DNA of 64,000 bases from Limnohabitans sp. TEGF004. GTDB lineage: Bacteria > Pseudomonadota > Gammaproteobacteria > Burkholderiales > Burkholderiaceae_C. The position numbers and the translations under genes are program-made. Of the stretch, positions 16,880 to 24,931 are shown piece after piece. The stretch is taken from assembly GCF_027924965.1 (NCBI RefSeq), contig NZ_AP027056.1:1550001-1614000 (forward strand), given 5' to 3'. The notes beneath the pieces were generated by a model. It was not told where the DNA came from, searched no databases, and worked only from the letters and a program-made list of their open reading frames with translations. Positions within the stretch are counted from its first letter, which is position 1. Each line of letters begins with the position of its first letter.

Positions 16880-19057
16880 ATGAATCGTAAGTCTAGGTTT
16901 TTTGGAGTTCCGCGCGTACAAAGTGCTGTTGCACTTTGTATTGCCGCCACCTCATCGGCTTGGGCCCAGCAAAATCCAACTGAAATCACTATCACTGCGG
17001 AGCCACCCATTTTGGTATCGGGCTTTGATGGTGTGACTCGGCAAGAGTTACCCATCAGCGTCACCTCCATCAGCAACGCCACCTTGCGCGACATCGGTGC
17101 ACAGCGGGTGTCAGACGCACTTCGATTAGACGCCTCGGTCAGCGACAGCTACAACCTGCCTGCCTATTGGGACAAGCTCAGCGTACGCGGCTTCGCACTG
17201 GACAACCGCTACAACTACCGTCGCGAAGGCCTTCCCATCTCTGCTGAAACCATCATTGCGATGGACAACAAAGAGCGTCTTGAATTGCTCAAAGGCACGA
17301 GTGGCGTTCAATCAGGCATCAGTTCACCAGGCGGCTTAGTGAACTACCTGGTCAAACGCGCCCCCACTAGCTCAGGCAAAACCATTCGTGATGTCACACT
17401 AAGCTACGGCCCTGGTGACAACCGTTTGGTCTCGGCTGATTTGGGTGGGCGCTTTGGTGACGGCACTGATTTCGGCTACCGCATCAACCTCGCCCACGAG
17501 GACCTCAACCCCTACATTCGCGACACTCGGGGCTATCGCAACTTGTTTGCCTTGGCGATGGACTGGCGCATCAACAGCAGCAATCGCTTGGAATGGGAGT
17601 TCGAGCAAAGCCACTACGAACAAATTGGCGTCAACTTTTACAGCGTGCTGGGCTCAGACCCAAACAACGGTCGATTTGTTTTGCCAGCGACGGTGGATGG
17701 CACACGCAACATCACGCGTCAGCCCACCTCACAACCTGGTGTATTTGATGGTCTCACCGGGACTGTGCGACTGAAACACCAGCTAGATGATGGCTGGATG
17801 TGGCGCACGCAGTACGGCACACAGCGTTTGCGCGCAGATGACAGACTCACCTATGCCTCTGGCTGCAGCAGCACTCAAACCAAAAGTTTTTGCCTCGCAC
17901 CCATGGGGAATTTTCAAATCCATGACTTTCGCAGTGACAACGAACGCCGTCAAACCGAAGCTGTTCACACAGAACTCAGTGGGCAGGCAGACATTGGCGG
18001 GTTGAGTCACTACATCAAATTCAGCGTGATGCGACAGCGTTACATCAAGCAAATGCCCTACACCGCGGCAGACACGTTATTGGGCAGCACCAACAGCACC
18101 AACGGTGGTTTGACCTCCCCCAGTGGCGCAACCCAATATTGGCCAAACACCAATGCCAGCGACTACAGCACTGAAATTGCCTTCAACGATCACCTGAGCC
18201 TAAGCAAAGCCACCGCGGCTTGGTTGGGCCTGCGCCATACACAACTCAATCGCAGCAGCATCATGACCAACGGTGATGCGATGGTGAAAGACGAACGCGG
18301 CGTCACAACACCGTGGCTGGCGCTGAGTCATCAGCTTGATGCGAATTACCTTATTTATACGAGCTACAGCGAAGGCCTAGAAACGCAATCAGCCCCCAGC
18401 TCAAACAACTACACCAACTCAGGTCAACCACTGCCTGTACTTCGCAGCACGCAGCGCGAGGTGGGTTTGAAAAACCAGCATGAACGAGTTCAATGGCAAG
18501 TGACTTGGTTTGACATCACACGCCCAGCCACAACGGATGCCGGCACTTGCGATACGACCGCGAGTAGCTGCACGCGAAAAATAGATGGCCAAGCCCATCA
18601 CCAAGGCCTAGAACTGAGCGCACAAAACACACTGCAACGCTGGTCTTTCGGCGGCAGCGCCATGTGGCTAGATGCCAAACGTGAAAACGCCACGGTTCAA
18701 AGCGCTCTGAACGGTCAGCGACCAATCAACGTACCTCAATACATTTTGCGTGGCATGCTTGAATACCACTTCGCCAGCGTAACGGGCTTGCGATCTGGCT
18801 TGCGCCTCTCTCGCGAAGGTGAGCGTCATGTCACTAACAAAGACGACGGCAACCTCATTCTCCCCGCCTGGACCACCGTTGATGCCACGACCCATTACGA
18901 CACCAAGGCCAACAGCGTAGCCTCTACTTGGACACTGGCGATTCACAACCTCGCCAACAAGCACTACTGGCGCGAATCGCCCAAGGAATATGGGCAATAT
19001 TTCCTCTACCCAGGGGCACCACGAACCGTTCGTGCAACAGTTCAGTTCCACCTCTGA
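16880..19057 (+). CDS. TonB-dependent outer-membrane receptor, tandem paralogue (copy 2)
   Basis: The 725-residue paralogue starts 21 bp after copy 1, behind an AAAAGG ribosome site, so both are probably under the same riboswitch. It has a signal peptide (SSAWA), TEITIT near the mature N-terminus and a plug domain almost residue-for-residue like copy 1 (LSVRGFALDNRYNYRREGLP). The barrel ends YLYPGAPRTVRATVQFHL. External regions of the barrel, including a Cys-containing insertion around TCDTTASSC, differ from copy 1, suggesting a related but not identical ligand. General annotation by similarity would be 'siderophore receptor'. Confidence 0.87.
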   Translation: MNRKSRFFGVPRVQSAVALCIAATSSAWAQQNPTEITITAEPPILVSGFDGVTRQELPISVTSISNATLRDIGAQRVSDALRLDASVSDSYNLPAYWDKLSVRGFALDNRYNYRREGLPISAETIIAMDNKERLELLKGTSGVQSGISSPGGLVNYLVKRAPTSSGKTIRDVTLSYGPGDNRLVSADLGGRFGDGTDFGYRINLAHEDLNPYIRDTRGYRNLFALAMDWRINSSNRLEWEFEQSHYEQIGVNFYSVLGSDPNNGRFVLPATVDGTRNITRQPTSQPGVFDGLTGTVRLKHQLDDGWMWRTQYGTQRLRADDRLTYASGCSSTQTKSFCLAPMGNFQIHDFRSDNERRQTEAVHTELSGQADIGGLSHYIKFSVMRQRYIKQMPYTAADTLLGSTNSTNGGLTSPSGATQYWPNTNASDYSTEIAFNDHLSLSKATAAWLGLRHTQLNRSSIMTNGDAMVKDERGVTTPWLALSHQLDANYLIYTSYSEGLETQSAPSSNNYTNSGQPLPVLRSTQREVGLKNQHERVQWQVTWFDITRPATTDAGTCDTTASSCTRKIDGQAHHQGLELSAQNTLQRWSFGGSAMWLDAKRENATVQSALNGQRPINVPQYILRGMLEYHFASVTGLRSGLRLSREGERHVTNKDDGNLILPAWTTVDATTHYDTKANSVASTWTLAIHNLANKHYWRESPKEYGQYFLYPGAPRTVRATVQFHL

Positions 19058-19092
19058 AAATGGCGCAAAAAATGCGCTATAATTTTTTGTAT

Positions 19093-19168
19093 TCCTCGAT
19101 AGCTCAGTTGGTAGAGCGCCGGACTGTTAATCCGTAGGTCCCTGGTTCGAGCCCAGGTCGAGGAGCCA
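19093..19168 (+). tRNA. tRNA-Asn (GUU)
   Basis: A 76-nt cloverleaf has the 7-bp acceptor stem TCCTCGA/TCGAGGA, the D-loop AGCTCAGTTGGTAGAGC, anticodon loop CTGTTAA (anticodon GTT), the T-arm GGTTCGAGCCC core and an encoded CCA. It forms the left edge of a decayed accessory region. Confidence 0.97.
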
Positions 19169-19185
19169 AATAGGCAAATGAAATC

Positions 19186-19216
19186 AAGGGGTTACGTGAA
19201 AACGTAGCCCCTTTTT
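19186..19216 (+). terminator. Terminator of tRNA-Asn
   Basis: A stem of AAGGGGTTACGT (19186-19197) with ACGTAGCCCCTT (19202-19213), one G-T pair and a GAAA loop, ends in a T run. It directly follows the tRNA. Confidence 0.85.
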
Positions 19217-19263
19217 CTTTGCTCCACCACTAAAGTCGGAAGTTTAGTGGTAACCGCATTGCT

Positions 19264-19731
19264 TCACCCTCCGATGCTCAGGTACTTATTGAACAAGTCC
19301 TTTGCAGGTTTAGGTTGACTTGCAAACCACTCAAGTTCCTTGTGCATCTCTGCCACCACCTTGGCGTGGTCATAGCCCTCTGGGATATGTTGGGTGTAGT
19401 CTCGATACTGTTCAGACCAAGACCAAAGATTTAAACCTCGTCGATATATTTCATCAATATACGCAGGCACATCTGCATCGAATAAAAAGTCAGCTTCAGA
19501 TACTGCAGTGATGAAAGCGACCAACTCATTGCTAGTTGCCTTTCCTGCGCCTAAGACTCGCCCCAAAATCTGTCTGACTTCCTGATAAATCTTAAGACGA
19601 CGCTCATAACGATCCAAATTTAGTTTTTGTTGATTAGTTTTCCATTGTTGCCAAGCGATGTAAGCCGCAATACCAGCGATGACAGGAGTAAGAAGCCCTT
19701 GAAAAATGAGCAAAAACTTTTCAATACACAT
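19264..19731 (-). CDS. Membrane-anchored protein of unknown function
   Basis: This 155-residue protein has one N-terminal membrane helix (about residues 5-27, FLLIFQGLLTPVIAGIAAYI) followed by a charged cytoplasmic-type helix (QQKLNLDRYERRLKIYQEVR). Similar small anchored proteins occur scattered across proteobacterial accessory regions, without known function. The base composition is more A+T-rich than the core genes, in line with transfer into the tRNA-Asn region. It is 17 bp downstream of the secreted protein gene on the same strand and may be co-transcribed. Confidence 0.6.
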   Translation of the reverse strand: MCIEKFLLIFQGLLTPVIAGIAAYIAWQQWKTNQQKLNLDRYERRLKIYQEVRQILGRVLGAGKATSNELVAFITAVSEADFLFDADVPAYIDEIYRRGLNLWSWSEQYRDYTQHIPEGYDHAKVVAEMHKELEWFASQPKPAKDLFNKYLSIGG

Positions 19732-19748
19732 TAGAAAAACTTTCTAAT

Positions 19749-20168
19749 TCAGAACTTTTTTTGAGGCATTGAACATACGCCACGGTGCATCAATCCACCA
19801 CTGCCAATCAAAACGGAATTTTCAAACTGTCCCGTGTAGCGATTGATTTTGAAGCCCTCTTTCACGTTGAGGTTGCCCATCTGATATAGAGTTTCCGCCA
19901 CAATTACAGCGTCGTTAGATGAACCACGAAACTCTGCGCCGAGCCCCTCTTTGGACAGTATCACCTTAGAACCAGTACTCCGTTTGATTGTCAACAACTT
20001 CGTGTCAATTGTTTCTGACATAGAACCATCTTTTAGATCGGTCGTGCTTTTATAACTACATTCGAGAATAATGTCCTTCATTGGCTCACCAGCAAAACCA
20101 ACAGGGGCGCAGCAAACCAAAGTAATCGATGCAACAAGACCAGTAAGTGCCTTTTTAAATTTCTTCAT
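19749..20168 (-). CDS. Secreted protein of unknown function
   Basis: The 139-residue product begins with a typical signal peptide (MKKFKKALTGLVASITLVCC, cleavage probably after GFA near residue 26). The mature part has two cysteines (LECSY and GVCSM), which could form a disulfide, and beta-rich sequence (GSKVILSKEGLGAEFRGSS). I recognise no family. It sits in the decayed island, transcribed away from the repeat-protein gene. Confidence 0.6.
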   Translation of the reverse strand: MKKFKKALTGLVASITLVCCAPVGFAGEPMKDIILECSYKSTTDLKDGSMSETIDTKLLTIKRSTGSKVILSKEGLGAEFRGSSNDAVIVAETLYQMGNLNVKEGFKINRYTGQFENSVLIGSGGLMHRGVCSMPQKKF

Positions 20169-20294
20169 GGTGACTCAATAAATCAGCAATTATCAAAATG
20201 CCATCTTACGCTCAGTCACTACGATCTAGCCGATAGGACTCGTTAATGCGTGAAGCTACTTTCGGCTATGCAATTCTTTTAATGTATGAAGAAG

Positions 20295-20361
20295 TCCCTA
20301 CAAGGCAGGGTCGGTTCCCACACTGAAAAACCTAAAGCAAAGAGGTAACTTCGTGTAGGGA
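20295..20361. repeat. Inverted repeat in a non-coding island segment
   Basis: TCCCTACA (20295-20302) and TGTAGGGA (20354-20361) are perfect 8-bp arms 51 bp apart. They lie in the 266-bp non-coding stretch 20169-20434. I see no other clear gene or promoter in this stretch. It may be a structured RNA remnant or chance. Confidence 0.3.
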
Positions 20362-20434
20362 TGGGTGAAGCGAGTTGCAATTCCCAAGATGACTTAGTAT
20401 CATCAGAATGATGAACAAAATTCAAGGTCGTAAG

Positions 20435-20731
20435 ATGAAAAAAACATTAGTTGTTTCACTATCTCTGATAGCAGCTTGCACAGCATCTGCCCAAAACTGG
20501 GAGAACAGTCCAAATAACTGGGCTAACAGTCCGAACAACTGGGCTAACAGCTCAAACAATTGGGCAAACAGTCCTAACAACTGGGCAAATAGCCCAAACA
20601 ATGCGAACAGCAATAATGGCGTATTTGACAATAGTGGCAACCGAATTGGCTACTCCTCACAATCGCCGAACGGCGTGACCAACATCTACAACAACAATGG
20701 CGATCGCATAGGGTATCGTCCTGCCCGTTGA
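20435..20731 (+). CDS. Secreted Asn/Trp-rich tandem-repeat protein
   Basis: From the ATG at 20435 the product is 98 residues: a signal peptide (MKKTLVVSLSLIAACTASAQ), five 7-residue repeats of the form W-(A/E)-N-S-P/S-N-N, and a C-terminal part with two D-N-(S/N)-G-(N/D)-R-I-G-Y motifs. An upstream ATG at 20408 would add nine residues before the signal peptide. I recall small secreted proteins with NSPxN repeats and a final GNRIGY in other mobile or cassette-borne genes, but no function. The repeats suggest an extracellular, possibly beta-helical or amyloid-like segment. Confidence 0.65.
   Translation: MKKTLVVSLSLIAACTASAQNWENSPNNWANSPNNWANSSNNWANSPNNWANSPNNANSNNGVFDNSGNRIGYSSQSPNGVTNIYNNNGDRIGYRPAR
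20498..20602 (+). repeat. Five tandem 21-bp coding repeats (WANSPNN)
   Basis: Five consecutive 21-bp units run 20498-20518, 20519-20539, 20540-20560, 20561-20581 and 20582-20602. They differ mostly at third codon positions, which indicates selection on the protein repeat or old duplications. Confidence 0.9.
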
Positions 20732-20735
20732 TCTA

Positions 20736-20867
20736 TTAGGCTGCCAAGGCGCACCTTAAGGTGGAATAAGCCAGTTTGACGCCCTTCTCGCCTTTCAACC
20801 AGCGATGGATAGCAAGCAGACTTAAACCAGCTTCTCGCATCGCCTTCATCTCAGCGATCAGCGCTTG
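20736..20867 (-). pseudogene. 3' remnant of an unrecognised gene cut by an IS3-type element
   Basis: On the minus strand the frame reads QALIAEMKAMREAGLSLLAI and then HRWLKGEKGVKLAYSTLRCA, ending at TAA (20736). It is open upstream only as far as the IS remnant, so the 5' part is missing. The sequence resembles the helical DNA-binding ends of small plasmid or mobilisation proteins, but I cannot name it. Confidence 0.45.
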
Positions 20868-21184
20868 TGAATCGCCCCGTGTTTTGAGGAGGCTCCAACC
20901 TTTGAGAAGATGGAGCTATGAGCAAATCAAATCGTTTTTCCCCCGAAGTACGCGAACGCGCTGTTCGCATGTTGCAAGACCACCGTGGCGAATATCCGTC
21001 CACATGGGCTGCCATTGAATCAATTGCACTCAAGATCGGCTGCGCCCCTCAAACCCTTCACGAATGGGTTCGTAAGCACGAAGTCGACAGCGGCGTGCGC
21101 GGCGGCACCACCAGCGCTGAGCATGACCGAATCAAGGAGCTTGAACGCGAGAACAAAGAGCTGCTCGCTCCGCGCAAGACTTAG
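20868..21184 (+). mobile_element. IS3-family remnant: left end plus truncated OrfA
   Basis: TGAATCGCCCCGTGTTTTGA at 20868 resembles the left terminal repeat of IS3-family elements. OrfA starts at 20918 ([19 protein letters not shown], a helix-turn-helix with [10 protein letters not shown]). It runs normally to ELERENKEL at about 21160, then loses similarity and stops at 21184 after 88 residues. The leucine-zipper end of OrfA, all of OrfB and the right end are absent, so the element cannot transpose. Confidence 0.8.
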
Positions 21185-21297
21185 CCATCAAAACCAATAC
21201 CAGCATATTGGTATCGCTTGATGGCAAAGATGTGGAATTGACGGCTGCAGACCTCATCAAAATGCGTGAAAAAGAAACGCATCAGTCTCGCCACTAA
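21166..21297 (+). pseudogene. 3' fragment of an unrecognised gene
   Basis: Right of the IS remnant a frame reads [20 protein letters not shown] followed by ELTAADLIKMREKETHQSRH and a TAA at 21297. It has no start of its own and its composition looks coding. I read it as a gene tail joined to the IS remnant by deletion. Function unknown. Confidence 0.4.
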
Positions 21298-21367
21298 TCA
21301 ACTGAGCCAGCTACACCGTAGTTTTTGATATCTCAATCCCACGTAGATCTCAGCTACTGAATCTTTT

Positions 21368-21763
21368 CTAGGTCGATTTTGGCAAGTTAAGTTTGTCAAA
21401 AGCTGCATCAATTCGCATAGAAGCTTGACTGATGTCTTCTGAGCTCAGATGAGCGTAACGACGAACCATAGATTCAGACAGCCACCCCCCAAGCTTCTGT
21501 CACTCATCAAGCTGTGTTCCGTTCTGACGTTGCCATGATGCCCATGTATGGCGCAAATCATGCCAGCGGAAATTACTGATATCTGCTCGCTTTAGAGCTT
21601 GCCTCCAAGCCCTCGTATTCGCATTCGCGATTGGTTTTCCGTTGTAAGTGAAGACTCGGATTGGATGCTTTCCAAATTGGCGATACAGAATTGATAAGGC
21701 TGTTTGATTTAGCGGAACGCCAAGGGGCTTGCGGTTTTTGGAATTCAGCGCGCACGGCATCAA
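21368..21763 (-). pseudogene. Tyrosine-recombinase (phage/island integrase) pseudogene
   Basis: The minus-strand frame carries the C-terminal half of an integrase: FRWHDLRHTWASWQRQNG (the H-x-x-R-H catalytic box), then after an in-frame TGA (21497-21499) the same frame continues QKLGGWLSESMVRRYAHLSS, which includes the catalytic tyrosine, to TAG at 21368. The N-terminal half and the first catalytic arginine are missing. The frame begins exactly where the response-regulator gene ends, so the 5' part was lost at that junction. The gene is inactive and is probably what remains of the enzyme that brought in the island. Confidence 0.85.
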
Positions 21764-22437
21764 ACAATCTGAATCGGCACGCTGAGCTGGTAGCCCACAT
21801 TTCGGATGGACTCAATCACGTTACTGGGTGCGCCCGCTTCCACCATTTTTTTGCGTAAGCGAACAATACGTACTTCTAGGCTAGCTTTGTTCAGACCATC
21901 CATCTCAAGCCCCAAGATGTGCGCCAATTGCCATGTTTCTAAGCGGCTGGAAGGGGCACGGGCAAAAGCCATCAACATGTCAGCCTCGGCGGACGACAAG
22001 CGCACCGAGCCAGTAGCGCCCGTGAGTGTGAACTTACTCAGCGTCAAGGCGCCCTCTGGTGAAGCCTGACGACGCCGCACAAACCCTTGCAAGGCAGCGC
22101 ACAGCTCCTCAAAGTCAACAGGCTTGGTCATGTACAAGTCGGCGCCACTTTCGTAGCCCTGCACTTTTTCTTTGGATTGCGAACGTGCGGTCAACATGAC
22201 GATGCCGACCAAAGGATAGGCTTGGCGAATGCGTTTGGCCAAGCTGATGCCATCTTCACCTGGCAAGTTCAAGTCCAAGATGAAGACATCCACTGAACTA
22301 CCTTTGACGGCATCTTCTAGCTCTTCGGCACAAGACAGGCCCAAGACATGGTGGCCTTTGTTGGCCAAGGCCATGCACGTCAGTTCGCGTAAATCTTGGT
22401 GGTCTTCAACGACCACGATGCTCAAATGGGTAGCCAC
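21760..22437 (-). CDS. OmpR-family response regulator
   Basis: The 225-residue protein has a receiver domain (VVVEDHQDLRE, phosphoacceptor D55 in FILDLNLPGEDG, and KPVDFEEL) and a winged-helix DNA-binding domain (LSSAEADMLMAF, SLEVRIVRLRKKM). It overlaps the upstream sensor-kinase gene by 16 bp, so the two form one system. The stop codon abuts the integrase pseudogene, so the last residues (LSVPIQIV) may have been altered by the insertion. Target genes are unknown. Confidence 0.9.
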   Translation of the reverse strand: MATHLSIVVVEDHQDLRELTCMALANKGHHVLGLSCAEELEDAVKGSSVDVFILDLNLPGEDGISLAKRIRQAYPLVGIVMLTARSQSKEKVQGYESGADLYMTKPVDFEELCAALQGFVRRRQASPEGALTLSKFTLTGATGSVRLSSAEADMLMAFARAPSSRLETWQLAHILGLEMDGLNKASLEVRIVRLRKKMVEAGAPSNVIESIRNVGYQLSVPIQIV

Positions 22438-24335
22438 AACACAAACCTCACACGTTTTTCATCGGGCGCATAGCGGCAGTACGCACCAATTCGATTGGCC
22501 AAGCTTGACACCAAAAACAAACCCAAGCCGGTACCCGATTGGCTTTGCGCACCTGTGCTGCGGTAGTATTTTTGAAACACTTTGCTAGGTTCTGGCCATG
22601 CGGCCAAGCCTGGGCGATTAGAAAAAGTCACCGCAACACCTGGCGCACCGTCAGGGCCATCAGATGGCACAACCTGAATATCAACAGGCGTTCGACCATC
22701 GCTGTATCGCAAAGCGTTGTCCAGCAAGTTACCCAGAATGATGCGCAAATACTGGCGGTCTGTCAGCACCTCTGGAACCTCTGGCATTTGTAACGACAAC
22801 CGCTCAGCTTGAATGTTTTGACTGAAGATCAGCTCATTCACCAAGCGCACCACATCCACACGCTCGACCTTGGCTTCTAGAGCGCCTTCTTCGATTTGAT
22901 CTGCGTCAATGCATCGCTCCAGAATGGCTTTCATGTCGACGACAGCTCGGCTGGCATAGGCGGCGGATTTTTCGGGGTCGGTGTGCGTGTGCAGCGCCAT
23001 GTCAATCACGGCCAAGGGGGTTTTCAGCTCATGCATCAGCATGTGCAAGAAATGCGTTTGCTCATCACGGCGCTGTCGCTCAAACGCCACTTGTTGCTGC
23101 GACAAATACAAAGCATTGGAAACCTCACGGCGACCCAGCTCAAAACGACGCGCCCTCACCTGCAAAAGAATGGTCATTAAAAAACCTGAAAAGAAACCAT
23201 TCAGCACCAAGTTATGCAGGCTGTACTCTGTGGCAACGTCAAAACCCAAGCTAGGCCAAACAGCCACCCACAACGCAAAGGTGAGACTGAGGTAATACAC
23301 CGTCACGGTACTTCGATTGAAACGAAACGGAACACCAGCGGTCTGCTTGTTTGGTGGATTTCTTAAAAAAACCAAGACCGCAATCAGTAAAAAAGCGGAC
23401 CCAACACCAATCACCACCATGTTGAATTGAAGCGCCAGACGCGTATAGCCAGAGAACAACAAAGCCATCGCAACGAAGGCCGAAACATAAAAAGATCGCA
23501 CAACGCGCATCAACCATGCAGGTAATTCGTAATCTCGCAAGAAGTGCGTTTCATACCAAAACGCCAACCCTGTCGCAGCGATCACCACGATATTGAAAAG
23601 CAAATTGATACCCGTGGGTGACACCGACTCTCCGAAAAACACGCGGAAATAACCAAAGTACCCCACGGTGTAAAGAATGGAAGCAAGTTGCTTGATCACG
23701 AACGCACGGTTCACATGGTCGCGGTCATTGAGCCAGCTGACAAAAACCCAAGCCAAGAACATCACGATCAACCCTGTGCTGACGGAATAGATCAATTCCT
23801 GCGTATGGTCCAAGCGCGAGGCGTCAAGCTGGGTCAGCACCTCCACATGAATCATCAGGGTACTGGTGCTGCTGACACGCAAATACACATCGCGCGCTTG
23901 TGGCAAAGATGCGATCAAAAATCCGTGGTTCAACGACTGGTATTCACTCTCGGCCCAAGCCGTCATATCCCCGGCATTGACGGGGCCAGTTCGCGTTGTG
24001 TCTGCAGGATCAAACAACACAACTTGGTCAAGAAACGAAGGCCGCACACGGAGTACAAGTTTTTCACTTGCTTGCACTGCTGCGACCGGTTCAACCCTCA
24101 GCCGCAGCCAAAAAACTGAATCGCTGTAGCCCTTGGCCAAGATGCCGTCATATGAGGTGTATGACTGCGTTTGCGCATCATCAAAGGTGGACTGACCTTG
24201 CGCGTCTTCCCAATAGCTGCGCGCGGAGACCAAATCTTTGGCAGCCACATGGGTAGGCAACACGAGCGATAAGAGGCAAAAAGCGCTCAACAAGGTCGCA
24301 CCAGCGCGTAATATCTTTGAAATCAGTGAATACAT
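22422..24335 (-). CDS. Sensor histidine kinase with 7TMR-DISM-like sensory region
   Basis: The 637-residue protein has a signal peptide and a periplasmic domain of the 7TMR-DISM extracellular type 2 (SYWEDAQGQSTFDDA, SDSVFWLRLRVEP; residues about 33-175). Seven hydrophobic helices follow (about 185-395), then HisKA with the phosphorylated H435 in HMLMHELKTP, the N box at LLDNALRYS (538-546) and a G box in GTGLGLFLVSS. This architecture is thought to sense carbohydrates or other small ligands, though its ligand is unknown. It is the first gene of the pair with the response regulator. Confidence 0.9.
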   Translation of the reverse strand: MYSLISKILRAGATLLSAFCLLSLVLPTHVAAKDLVSARSYWEDAQGQSTFDDAQTQSYTSYDGILAKGYSDSVFWLRLRVEPVAAVQASEKLVLRVRPSFLDQVVLFDPADTTRTGPVNAGDMTAWAESEYQSLNHGFLIASLPQARDVYLRVSSTSTLMIHVEVLTQLDASRLDHTQELIYSVSTGLIVMFLAWVFVSWLNDRDHVNRAFVIKQLASILYTVGYFGYFRVFFGESVSPTGINLLFNIVVIAATGLAFWYETHFLRDYELPAWLMRVVRSFYVSAFVAMALLFSGYTRLALQFNMVVIGVGSAFLLIAVLVFLRNPPNKQTAGVPFRFNRSTVTVYYLSLTFALWVAVWPSLGFDVATEYSLHNLVLNGFFSGFLMTILLQVRARRFELGRREVSNALYLSQQQVAFERQRRDEQTHFLHMLMHELKTPLAVIDMALHTHTDPEKSAAYASRAVVDMKAILERCIDADQIEEGALEAKVERVDVVRLVNELIFSQNIQAERLSLQMPEVPEVLTDRQYLRIILGNLLDNALRYSDGRTPVDIQVVPSDGPDGAPGVAVTFSNRPGLAAWPEPSKVFQKYYRSTGAQSQSGTGLGLFLVSSLANRIGAYCRYAPDEKRVRFVLWLPI

Positions 24336-24412
24336 ATAGGTCTCTGACTTGATGCTAACGCCTTGAATGCATAAAGCCTACAATTACCTACATTCTATTT
24401 TTGATAATTGAC

Positions 24413-24931
24413 ATGCATCGCATTACGGTGACCCTTTTGTTAACGAATTTCAACCGCATAGTGGCCGCATGCATGTGTGTGGTTTGCACTAGCAGTTTGG
24501 CCCAAACATCATTCGTTACACCCTGCCAAGCATTAGTTACCGTGGTGGATGCGCAAGTTAGTCAAAAAATAAGGATTGAGACCTTTCAATTGAATATTCA
24601 GCGAACTGAAAACGACGACCTGATCGTGCGCATACAAGGCGAAACTCACATTGAATTCTTCTATGCGACACAACCCTCTGTGTTGAGCCAGCAAAAAATT
24701 CGCCGCATGAGCGCGGACATCACCAATCAGCAATGGCGTTTTCAATACCAACACGTCATGCCGCAAAAGGTCGAGCGGGTTCAGCTCTCACTCAACCCCA
24801 TCACAGGTGCCGTGCAATACAGCCAAGTGAACAACCAGCAACAAACCGTGCACGCCCATGGTTTGTGTGAACTACCGCTACAAGGCAAAGAGGCATTCAT
24901 CGAGGCTCACTCACGGATCACCTCCCCTTGA
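24413..24931 (+). CDS. Secreted protein of unknown function beside the two-component system
   Basis: From the ATG at 24413 the product is 172 residues with an N-terminal hydrophobic export signal (ending near SSLAQT) and a mature part of mixed beta character with two cysteines (TPCQA and GLCELP). A TTG at 24401 could add four residues. It diverges from the sensor kinase gene across a 77-bp gap and overlaps the 3' end of the CapA-like gene by 25 bp in convergent orientation. The divergent layout makes it a possible target of the two-component system. No family recognised. Confidence 0.6.
   Translation: MHRITVTLLLTNFNRIVAACMCVVCTSSLAQTSFVTPCQALVTVVDAQVSQKIRIETFQLNIQRTENDDLIVRIQGETHIEFFYATQPSVLSQQKIRRMSADITNQQWRFQYQHVMPQKVERVQLSLNPITGAVQYSQVNNQQQTVHAHGLCELPLQGKEAFIEAHSRITSP

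Noticed and set aside
20169-20434. Integron attC site before the repeat-protein gene
   Set aside because: The conserved core-site pair (RYYYAAC/GTTRRRY) could not be found, and the neighbouring genes face different directions.
20498-20602. Short tandem repeats considered as a CRISPR or other array
   Set aside because: The 21-bp units are directly adjacent, in frame, and encode WANSPNN repeats; there are no spacers.
21298-21500. Duplicate of the tRNA-Asn 3' end as an attachment site at the right border
   Set aside because: No stretch matching the tRNA T-arm and acceptor end was seen near the integrase pseudogene.
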